Positions 13,472 through 20,046 of a stretch of DNA of 23,731 nt are shown here, one piece after another. The translations under genes and the position numbers were made by a program. Below the pieces are notes generated by a model. The model saw only the letters and a list, made by a program, of their open reading frames with translations. It searched no databases and was not told the DNA's origin. The stretch covers positions 1 to 23,731 of the IMG/VR virus record IMGVR_UViG_3300036766_000486; one strand, written 5' to 3'. Within the stretch, counting starts at the first letter, position 1, and each line of letters opens with the position of its first letter. Source of the stretch: a virus.

Positions 13472-13699
13472 ATGCAATCGAACCCAGTAGCCGCCTCGGA
13501 TTTTATGGACAAGGCCATGGCCGGCATCGACATATCGGCGCCAAAGGAAAACAACCCGCACCAAGGCAGGGGGAAATTCCGACGCGGGCCGACCGGAGAC
13601 CAGCCGGGAAAGATTATCAAGGCAGAGCGCCAAGCCCGGGAGCGCCGCCGAGCCAACGCCAAGGCCGCCATGCGGAACCGGCGCCTCGCCAACGCATGA
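13472..13699 (+). CDS. Small basic hypothetical protein
   Basis: This is a 75-residue protein, strongly basic in its second half (IKAERQARERRRANAKAAMRNRRLANA), which is likely a long helix. It may bind nucleic acid by charge. No family is recognised. AAAGGAGAA supports ATG 13472. The stop overlaps the next start by four bases. Confidence 0.6.
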   Translation: MQSNPVAASDFMDKAMAGIDISAPKENNPHQGRGKFRRGPTGDQPGKIIKAERQARERRRANAKAAMRNRRLANA

Positions 13700-13908
13700 G
13701 ATGCCCGAACCGGGTGGAGGACCGGATATGCAACCGGCGCCTCCGCACCCGGAATATTCTGAGCACGCCAGACGCGCCGGTCCTCCTTTGCCAGCGATGC
13801 GGGACATTCAAAAGCAAGGACTGCCCAGGCCGACATGGAGGCCAGCACCGGATCGCACCACCACCCAGATGGAAGGCCAGGCGGAGAAAACAGATGCGCC
13901 CGGATTGA
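13696..13908 (+). CDS. Small Com-like zinc-ribbon protein
   Basis: This is a 70-residue protein. C3, C12 and C32-x2-C35 (MRCPNRVEDRICNRRL... VLLCQRCGTF) form a zinc ribbon that recalls Mu Com, a translational activator of a phage methyltransferase gene. C43, H47 and H51 follow. A DNA methyltransferase gene starts 186 bases downstream, which makes the comparison attractive, but the sequence match is only to the cysteine pattern. The tail is very basic. It overlaps the preceding gene by four bases. Confidence 0.55.
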   Translation: MRCPNRVEDRICNRRLRTRNILSTPDAPVLLCQRCGTFKSKDCPGRHGGQHRIAPPPRWKARRRKQMRPD

Positions 13909-13921
13909 AAAGGCGCCTGAT

Positions 13922-13937
13922 CGTTCCACGTGAAACA
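13922..13937. promoter_or_regulatory. parS-like palindrome (ParB-binding site candidate)
   Basis: CGTTCCACGTGAAACA matches the chromosomal parS consensus TGTTNCACGTGAAACA at 15 of 16 positions, with only the first base differing. The site lies in the 186-base non-coding gap 13909-14094, the longest in the window. I found no second copy in the window by scanning for CACGTG in context. Host ParB is the expected ligand if the site functions. Confidence 0.6.
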
Positions 13938-14030
13938 TTGCCACCCAATCCGCAAATTGTGATATTGCCGGGAACGAGGTAGCCACCAAGGCCACCCCGA
14001 ACCGCTGGTGACCAGCGACGCCGCCTCCCG

Positions 14031-14081
14031 GGCTCGGGTGGAGCGGCCGACCGTCGCCGCGGGAGAACCACATCCCGAGCC
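14031..14081 (+). promoter_or_regulatory. Leader inverted repeat before methyltransferase gene
   Basis: GGCTCGGG (14031-14038) and CCCGAGCC (14074-14081) are perfect 8-base complements separated by 35 bases. The hairpin would end immediately before ATG 14082 and 13 bases before the likely start ATG 14095. No T-run follows, so it is not an intrinsic terminator. It could control translation of the methyltransferase. Confidence 0.45.
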
Positions 14082-14094
14082 ATGAAGGAATACC

Positions 14095-15570
14095 ATGGCC
14101 AAGGATCCCGCACCGAAACCGAGCCGAACCAAAACACCACCCCTGGTATTGAAAACCCTGGACGACCTACAAGCGGATCCGGACAACCCGCGATCCATTT
14201 CCAAGGCCGCCATCGAGGGCCTGGGATATTCGCTGGGGGAATTCGGCGACCTTTCCGGAATCACCTACAACACCAAGACCGGCCAAATCGTATGCGGGCA
14301 CCAGCGCCTGGACGGATTGCGGCAAAAGTTCGGACCCATGGCGATCCAGCGGAACGCCGACGGCGCCGCCTTCGTGCAGGCGCCCAACGGAGAGACGTAC
14401 CGGATCCGGGAGGTGGCATGGCCCAGGGCAAAGCAACGCGCCGCGAATATCGCCGCGAACAACCCAGCCCTGCAGGGCCGGTTCACCGACGCCATCCACC
14501 CCCAATTACAGGAAATCCTGGCCGAGAACGCCGAGCGGTTCCGGGCCCTGCGCTTCGGAGAATTGCAGGACCGGGAGGAGCCAAAGCCAGGCAAAACACC
14601 GGCGGACGCCCTGCCGGAATTACCCACCAAGCCCAGGACCAAGCCCGGAGACCTTTACATCCTCGGCCGGCACCGAATCCTATGCGGGGATTCAACCCAG
14701 GACAAGGACGTCGAGCGATTGATGGCCGGACAACGAGCGCACATGGTTTTTACCGACCCCCCCTACGGCGTCGGCTATAAAACCATATCCGACAAAATCT
14801 ACAAGCCGATCCGCGGAGACGAGAAAAAGGCGGACGACCTGGTCGCCAAATTGCTCCGGCCGGCATTCCGCCTCGCGGCAAAGCACAGCCTGCCCACCGC
14901 CGCGTTTTACATTTGGCACGCCTCCAGCACCCGGGAAGATTTCACATTCGCCCTCAAGGCCGAGGGAATCGTCGAGACCCAATACCTGATCTGGGTAAAA
15001 AACAATTTCATTATGGGACACGCAGATTACCATTGGGCCCATGAACCATGCTTTTATTGCCACAAGGACGGAGAGAGCGCACCGTTCCACGGCGACAGGA
15101 AACAGCAAACCGTCTGGACCGCCAGCCTGCAGGACGGGAAAAGCGATGTCGCCGCGGCATTGGCATCCGGCCTCCTGCTTTTGGACGGACAAGGCGCCCA
15201 GCTATACCTCCAAAGCAAAGCGCCGAAAGGGAAAAAGCTGAGGACCATCCGGATCACGCCCGGCCAGAAAATCGAGCTCCTGCAGGACAGCGCCGCCACC
15301 GACACCTGGACCGTCGCCAGGGATACAGCCGCCGACCACACCATCCAAAAGCCGGTCGAGCTCGCCACCCGGGCCCTGATCAATTCCAGCCTGCCCGATC
15401 AAATCGTCCTCGACCTTTTCGGAGGGACGGGATGCACGCTGATCGCCGCCGAGCAATTGAACCGCCAAGCCCGAATCATGGAACGGGACCCGGGATATTG
15501 CGATTTAATCGTGGACCGATGGCAGGCCTTCACCGGAGAGACCGCGGAAAAGGCGCCAAAGAATGGCTAA
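14095..15570 (+). CDS. ParB-domain DNA methyltransferase
   Basis: This is a 491-residue protein. Residues 18-130 are a ParB/Srx-like domain with ADPDNPR (27-33) and the signature IVCGHQRLDGL (65-75). Residues 185-480 are a beta-class amino-methyltransferase with catalytic DPPY (221-224) and the cofactor motif VLDLFGGTG (438-446), ending DRWQAFTGE. The fusion is common in phages, where it marks DNA and often sits by the terminase genes, as here. Residues about 345-412 between the two catalytic motifs look like an extra domain in the target-recognition region. AAGGAA at 14085-14090 supports ATG 14095. It overlaps the small terminase gene by eight bases. Confidence 0.88.
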   Translation: MAKDPAPKPSRTKTPPLVLKTLDDLQADPDNPRSISKAAIEGLGYSLGEFGDLSGITYNTKTGQIVCGHQRLDGLRQKFGPMAIQRNADGAAFVQAPNGETYRIREVAWPRAKQRAANIAANNPALQGRFTDAIHPQLQEILAENAERFRALRFGELQDREEPKPGKTPADALPELPTKPRTKPGDLYILGRHRILCGDSTQDKDVERLMAGQRAHMVFTDPPYGVGYKTISDKIYKPIRGDEKKADDLVAKLLRPAFRLAAKHSLPTAAFYIWHASSTREDFTFALKAEGIVETQYLIWVKNNFIMGHADYHWAHEPCFYCHKDGESAPFHGDRKQQTVWTASLQDGKSDVAAALASGLLLLDGQGAQLYLQSKAPKGKKLRTIRITPGQKIELLQDSAATDTWTVARDTAADHTIQKPVELATRALINSSLPDQIVLDLFGGTGCTLIAAEQLNRQARIMERDPGYCDLIVDRWQAFTGETAEKAPKNG

Positions 15571-16039
15571 GGCCAGCGGGAAAAGGGGACCGGACAAGGG
15601 AACCGGAGGAGGACGCCCAACCCTCCTCACGCCCGCCGTTCACCAGATAATCGTGGACGCGATCACCATCGGCATGTACGAGGCCGAGGCCGCACGCCTC
15701 GCCGGCATCGACAAGAGCACCCTAAGCACATGGAAAATAAGGGCTTCCAAGGGCGGAGGTAACAATCCATATTCAAACTTGATCAACGCAATGCGCGACG
15801 CCGAGATCAAGGGCGAATTCAACCTGGCCACCACCGTCGCCGGCCAGGCCCGAACCGACGGCCGCCTCGCCCTTGAGGTCCTGAGCCGCAAATTCCCGAG
15901 CCGATGGGGGAGACGGGACACCATGCGATTTGATCCGAAACACCCCCTGCCAATTACCGGAGCCAAGGGAATGGTCCTGATTTTGCCGGACAACCGCCGC
16001 GGGGATGGGCCCAAGGCCAAGGCGACGCCGGCACGGTGA
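15563..16039 (+). CDS. terS: Small terminase subunit (probable)
   Basis: This is a 158-residue protein. GRPTLLTPAVHQIIVDAITIGMYEAEAARLAGIDKSTLSTWKIRA (17-61) is a helix-turn-helix of the type found in phage small terminases. It is followed by NLINAMRDAEIKGEFNLATTVAGQA and LEVLSRKFPSRWGRRD, also typical. It would recognise the packaging site and load the large subunit. Its GTGA overlap with the large terminase gene confirms the pairing. The tail beyond residue 130 is variable and basic. Confidence 0.8.
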   Translation: MAKASGKRGPDKGTGGGRPTLLTPAVHQIIVDAITIGMYEAEAARLAGIDKSTLSTWKIRASKGGGNNPYSNLINAMRDAEIKGEFNLATTVAGQARTDGRLALEVLSRKFPSRWGRRDTMRFDPKHPLPITGAKGMVLILPDNRRGDGPKAKATPAR

Positions 16040-17436
16040 AAGCCACCATCGAGGTCGACGCCCCAACGATAAGGCCACAAGCCGGACCCCAAACCGAATT
16101 CCTCGCCAGCGAGGCCGACATCGTTATTTATGGAGGCGCCGCATACGGAGGGAAAACCTACGCCCTGCTGATGGAGGGAGGCCGGCATAAGGACAACCCG
16201 GGATTCACGTTTTCATGTTTCCGCCGGTCGATGCCCCAAATAAAAAAACAAGGCGCACTATGGGATACGAGCTTCGAAATTTACCCAGCCCTGGGAGCGA
16301 CGCCGGCAACGGGAGATTGCTCGTGGACATTTGAATCTGGGGCTGAAATAAGATTAGCCCATTTGGAGGACGAGAACACCCTGCTCGATTACGACGGCGC
16401 CCAGATTGCCCTGATCGGATTCGACCAGCTGGAGCAATTCACCGAGCGCCAATTCTTTTACATGCTTTCCCGCAATCGATCCGGATGCGGAGTGCGGCCA
16501 TATTGCCGGGCGACGGCAAACCCACCGCGGAGGAAAAAGGGAGCATCCCGGCATTGGCTCCGGAACCTTCTCGATTGGTGGATCAAGGGAGAGAGCTACC
16601 CGAAGGAGGAAAGGGGATACCCAATCACGGAGCGGACCGGCGTCGTCCGCTATTTCCACCGAGAGGACAACAAAATAATCTGGGTGGAAAAGGGATGGAG
16701 GGACGCGGAGGGAACGGCGCCGAAATCGATCACCTTCATCCCGGCAAAATACAGCGACAACAAAATCGGCATGGCCAGGGACCCGGGCTACGTTTCCAAT
16801 TTGAACGCCCAGGAGCGGGGAGATCGCCTCCGGCTGAAAGAGGGGAATTGGGATGTGATGGAGGAGGCCGGGATGTTCGATCCCGCCTGGTTCAAGATCG
16901 AGGATCGAGCGCCCGCGGGCATGCGCGCCGTGCGATATTGGGATCGAGCGGCAACGGAGGCGACACCGAAAAACCCCGATCCCGATTGGACGGCCGGCGC
17001 CATCGGAGGCCTCGACGACCAGGACGAGCTATGGATCACAGGCATGGAACATTTCCAGGATGGCCCAGGAGGAAACGAGCGCCGGATAAAGCGAACCGCG
17101 GAAATTGACGGGAAGGAAATCGAGATCGCATTGGAGCAGGAGCCCGGGAGCGCCGGCAAGGACGTCGTCGATTATTACCAGAGCAAGGTGCTAAAGGGAT
17201 ACACCGTCCACGGCGACAGGCCAACCGGAGACAAGACCATCCGGGCCAAACCATGGTGCGCAAAAGCGGAACGCGGAAAGGTTCACCTCGTGCGCGGGGA
17301 TTGGAATCACGCCTTCCTGGCCGAGGTTTCTACTTTCCCCGACGGCAAAAAGGACCAGGTCGACGCCGTGAGCGGGCTCCATAAATTCCTGACGGAGCCG
17401 GACAAATTCACATACGGCGCCCTGGCCGAGCGATAG
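16036..17436 (+). CDS. terL: Large terminase subunit
   Basis: This is a 466-residue protein starting at GTG 16036. The ATPase part has the Walker A-like loop GGAAYGGKTY (33-42) and Walker B-like strand IALIGFDQLEQF (124-135). The nuclease part carries RYWDRAATE with Asp303, ALEQEPGSAGKDVV with Glu369, and DGKKDQVDAVSG with Asp440 and Asp443, as in the RNase H-like nuclease of terminases. It packages DNA into proheads and cuts it. Residues 155-200 (CRATANPPRRKKG, WLRNLLDWWI) are typical of the family. No defects are seen. Confidence 0.93.
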   Translation: MKATIEVDAPTIRPQAGPQTEFLASEADIVIYGGAAYGGKTYALLMEGGRHKDNPGFTFSCFRRSMPQIKKQGALWDTSFEIYPALGATPATGDCSWTFESGAEIRLAHLEDENTLLDYDGAQIALIGFDQLEQFTERQFFYMLSRNRSGCGVRPYCRATANPPRRKKGASRHWLRNLLDWWIKGESYPKEERGYPITERTGVVRYFHREDNKIIWVEKGWRDAEGTAPKSITFIPAKYSDNKIGMARDPGYVSNLNAQERGDRLRLKEGNWDVMEEAGMFDPAWFKIEDRAPAGMRAVRYWDRAATEATPKNPDPDWTAGAIGGLDDQDELWITGMEHFQDGPGGNERRIKRTAEIDGKEIEIALEQEPGSAGKDVVDYYQSKVLKGYTVHGDRPTGDKTIRAKPWCAKAERGKVHLVRGDWNHAFLAEVSTFPDGKKDQVDAVSGLHKFLTEPDKFTYGALAER

Positions 17437-17445
17437 GAGAGACCC

Positions 17446-18801
17446 ATGAGCAAGCTAAAACCCATCACCGCCAAACAGCAACAGCGCCTGAACGTCGCGG
17501 ATACGAAAACCCGCACCGACGCCTGGGCCAACCTCCTCACCGGCGTCGGCGTCAAGGGAATAGATCGACGCGCCGACACCACCTACAGGCCAACCGGGCG
17601 ATTGAGCGATGGCGTGCTCCGGGACATGTACCGAGGCGACGGGTTCGCCCGGAAAATTATCGACGTGCCGGCAAAGGAAATGATGAGGAAAGGATTTACC
17701 CTGGTGGGCGATCCCGATGGATTTGTGAACGCCCGATTTCAGGAGACGGGAATAAATAAATCCGTTTTGAAAATGCTGAAATGGTCGCGCCTTTTCGGTG
17801 GCGGATTCGGCGTGCTGGGATTGAAGGACGGCCGGGAGATGAGCCAGCCCCTGAACGAACCGACATTGCAATCGGTGGAATTCATGCACGTATTCGACCG
17901 CTACCGCGTGCAATGGACGAGCGCCGATTTATACAACGATCCCAAGGACGCCAAATTTGGCAAGCCAAAATTTTATACGGTGAGCCCCATCGGCGTCGGG
18001 CAAAGTTTCAAGGTCCATGAAAGCCGCACCGTGATGATCGACGGATTGGAAGTGCCGGACCAAGACCGACAAAGCAATCAGGGATGGGGAGACACCAGCC
18101 TCCAGCCGGCATTCGAACATTTGCGACAATTCGCGGCCGCTTATGGCGGAGCGGAAATAATCATCGAGGATTTTATCCAGGCGGTTCTTTCCATTAAAAA
18201 CCTGCAGGACATGCTGGCAACGCCCGAGGGAACGGAGCTAGTGAAAAGGCGCCTGGACTTGATGGACATTTCCCGCCACGTCCTGCATATAAAATTATTG
18301 GATGCCGACGCCGAGCAATACAAAAAAGAGGCCTCGAGCGTCGCCGGCCTTTCCGATTTGATGGACCGCTTCGGAACCGCCCTCGCCGGCGTGACGGGAA
18401 TCCCGGCCACCAAGTTACTCGGGATGGCGCCCGCGGGATTGAACGCCACCGGAGAAAGCGATATCCGGAATTGGTACGACGACCTGAGCGCCGACCAGGA
18501 GGCCATCCTTTCACCGGTTTACGAACGCTTGTGCTATTTGGTTTTCATTTCCAAGGCCGGAGGATTCAAGGGCAAGGAGCCCGAGGGCTGGACCATCAAA
18601 TGGAATCCGCTTTATGAATTGACCGCCAAGGAACAGGCCGAGCTATACAAGGCCACGGCCGATGGCGACGCCGCGTACATCGGCGCCGGCGTGCTCGATC
18701 CCGGCACCGTCCATGACCAGCGTTTTATGGGCGACGGATTCGGAGGCATCGTGGACCAGGACGAGGCGCCCGAACAAACCGAAACCGGAGCCGCGGAATA
18801 A
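17446..18801 (+). CDS. Portal protein (DUF1073 type)
   Basis: This 451-residue protein matches the DUF1073 phage portal family: LSDGVLRDMYRGDGFARKIIDVPAKEMMRKGFTL, then LKMLKWSRLFGGGFGVLGL, IPATKLLGMAPAGLNATGESDIRNWYDDL, and ERLCYLVF. It forms the ring at the unique capsid vertex through which DNA passes. Some members of this family are fused to an anti-CBASS Acb1 phosphodiesterase domain. This one ends shortly after the portal core and has no such domain. AGGAGAG precedes ATG 17446. Confidence 0.9.
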   Translation: MSKLKPITAKQQQRLNVADTKTRTDAWANLLTGVGVKGIDRRADTTYRPTGRLSDGVLRDMYRGDGFARKIIDVPAKEMMRKGFTLVGDPDGFVNARFQETGINKSVLKMLKWSRLFGGGFGVLGLKDGREMSQPLNEPTLQSVEFMHVFDRYRVQWTSADLYNDPKDAKFGKPKFYTVSPIGVGQSFKVHESRTVMIDGLEVPDQDRQSNQGWGDTSLQPAFEHLRQFAAAYGGAEIIIEDFIQAVLSIKNLQDMLATPEGTELVKRRLDLMDISRHVLHIKLLDADAEQYKKEASSVAGLSDLMDRFGTALAGVTGIPATKLLGMAPAGLNATGESDIRNWYDDLSADQEAILSPVYERLCYLVFISKAGGFKGKEPEGWTIKWNPLYELTAKEQAELYKATADGDAAYIGAGVLDPGTVHDQRFMGDGFGGIVDQDEAPEQTETGAAE

Positions 18802-18804
18802 GCC

Positions 18805-19704
18805 GTGCCGATTTCCCAGGAATTGCGCCTCCGCATTAAGGCCGCACGCCAGCGGGGAAAGATTCCAAAGCGCCTGCGCCGGCCGCCGAAAATGATTAGG
18901 CCCGCGGCCATCGAGCGCCAATACCGACGGGCCATTATTGAAATCATAAACCGGATCGAAAAGGCATGGCGGGAAATATTCCTGCCCCATTTGCCGGCGC
19001 TGGTGGAGGAGGCCGCGGCCGGCCGCCCGAGCGCCGACAGCATACGGAAAGATCAATGGCCCGCCGAGGCCGCCCGATTAATCGCGGCCATGAAATTAAA
19101 CCTGGGCCGCGGCCGGATCCCGGTCGAGGACATCACCCAGGAATTCGGAAACAACCTCGGCAAATGGAACGACAAGGAATGGCGAAAGGTTCTGCAGGCC
19201 ACCCTGGGCGTCGACCTTTTCCAAGCGGAGCCATGGCTGAGGCCGGAATTAAATGCATGGGCCCAGGTGAATGCGAATTTAATCACCAGCCTGGAGGAGA
19301 CCGGCATCAGGGATGTCGAGCGCTGGACATTGCAAGGCCTGCGCACCGGCCAACGCCATGAGCAAATCACCGAGAAAATATTGGAGCGCTTCGAAGTTTC
19401 CCGCGGCCGGGCCAAATTAATCGCCAGGGACCAGACCGCGAAATTAAACGGAGACCTCACCGAGCGCCGCCAAGTCGCCGCCGGCGTCACCGGATACATA
19501 TGGCGCACCAGCCTCGACGAGCGGGTGAGAGGAAATCCCGCCGGCAAATATCCCAACGCCCGCCCGAGCCATTGGATCAAAGAAGGGAAATCGTTTAAGT
19601 GGAACAGCCCGCCGGCCGACACCGGACACCCGGGCCAGGATTATCAATGCCGATGCACAGCGGAACCGGACATGGCCGGCCTTTTGGCCGCGGCCGAGGA
19701 GTAA
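18805..19704 (+). CDS. Mu F-like head morphogenesis protein
   Basis: This is a 299-residue protein. The C-terminal domain has the hallmarks of the Mu gpF/SPP1 gp7 family: ERFEVSRGRAKLIARDQTAKLNG, then TSLDERVRGNP and the terminal GHPGQDYQCRC (274-284). These minor head proteins associate with the portal and help prohead assembly. The N-terminal 50 residues are very basic. The start is GTG 18805, three bases after the portal stop; the nearest GGAG is about 14 bases upstream, so initiation probably relies on coupling. Confidence 0.87.
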   Translation: MPISQELRLRIKAARQRGKIPKRLRRPPKMIRPAAIERQYRRAIIEIINRIEKAWREIFLPHLPALVEEAAAGRPSADSIRKDQWPAEAARLIAAMKLNLGRGRIPVEDITQEFGNNLGKWNDKEWRKVLQATLGVDLFQAEPWLRPELNAWAQVNANLITSLEETGIRDVERWTLQGLRTGQRHEQITEKILERFEVSRGRAKLIARDQTAKLNGDLTERRQVAAGVTGYIWRTSLDERVRGNPAGKYPNARPSHWIKEGKSFKWNSPPADTGHPGQDYQCRCTAEPDMAGLLAAAEE

Positions 19705-19708
19705 ACGC

Positions 19709-19909
19709 ATGAACCTAAAAGAGACGACCGAGGCCCTGGCCCAGGTGGTGGCGCCGGAATTGGCCGCGGGATTCACCGGCCGTATTTCATTTGACATCGA
19801 GATGCGCCAGGGCGGGATCGCCAAGATTTCCGTGCGCAAAGAGCATGATATCAGGGCCCGCACCGCGGGAGCGCCACCGGTTCCGGTTCCAAGTTATCGG
19901 GAGGATTGA
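19709..19909 (+). CDS. Small hypothetical protein
   Basis: This is a 66-residue protein with a helix (LKETTEALAQVVAPELA) followed by beta strands (GRISFDIEMRQGGIAKISVRKEHDI). The second part resembles small phage proteins of the form G.I.F.....GGI..I.V...H, with no known role. GAGGAG at 19697-19702, inside the end of the preceding gene, supports ATG 19709. It is the last gene before the internal promoter and terminator. Confidence 0.6.
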   Translation: MNLKETTEALAQVVAPELAAGFTGRISFDIEMRQGGIAKISVRKEHDIRARTAGAPPVPVPSYRED

Positions 19910-19929
19910 CAGCGCCAGGAAAATGGCCC

Positions 19930-19958
19930 TTGCCAAATTCCAAGATACCGAGTACAAT
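19930..19958 (+). promoter_or_regulatory. Sigma70-type promoter within the head gene cluster
   Basis: TTGCCA (19930-19935), a 17-base spacer and TACAAT (19953-19958) form a strong candidate promoter in the 137-base gap before the prohead protease gene. The predicted start is near 19965. It differs from promoters A and B outside the hexamers, so it is probably not under the same regulator. Confidence 0.72.
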
Positions 19959-19964
19959 AGATCG

Positions 19965-20046
19965 CAACGAGTAGCCGAATCACCTGGACGGAAAAAACCA
20001 GAAGTGAGGAAAGCCCCGAGCCCACAAGGCATCGGGGATTTTTTTT
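19965..20046 (+). ncRNA. Candidate small RNA or attenuated leader, about 80 bases
   Basis: A transcript from the promoter at 19930 would run about 80 bases before the intrinsic terminator at 20011-20046. It holds no reading frame I can support. A short stem (CTGG at 19984-19987 with CCAG at 19998-20001) precedes the terminator hairpin. It could be a free small RNA or a leader that needs antitermination to continue into the capsid genes. Confidence 0.45.
20011..20046 (+). terminator. Intrinsic terminator abutting a start codon
   Basis: CCCCGA (20014-20019) pairs with TCGGGG (20032-20037). Inside it, GCC (20020-20022) pairs with GGC (20028-20030), leaving one bulged A. Eight T residues follow (20039-20046). 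The ATG of the prohead protease gene starts at the next base. This is a textbook intrinsic terminator in an unusual place. Confidence 0.8.

Noticed and set aside
13701-13982. 93-codon open frame on the plus strand
   Set aside because: It overlaps most of the zinc-ribbon gene in another frame, is Pro-rich with no ribosome site, and covers the parS-like palindrome. The zinc-ribbon frame is better supported.
17446-18801. Possible anti-CBASS Acb1 domain fused to the portal
   Set aside because: Some DUF1073 proteins carry it, but this protein ends soon after the portal core and lacks space for the domain.
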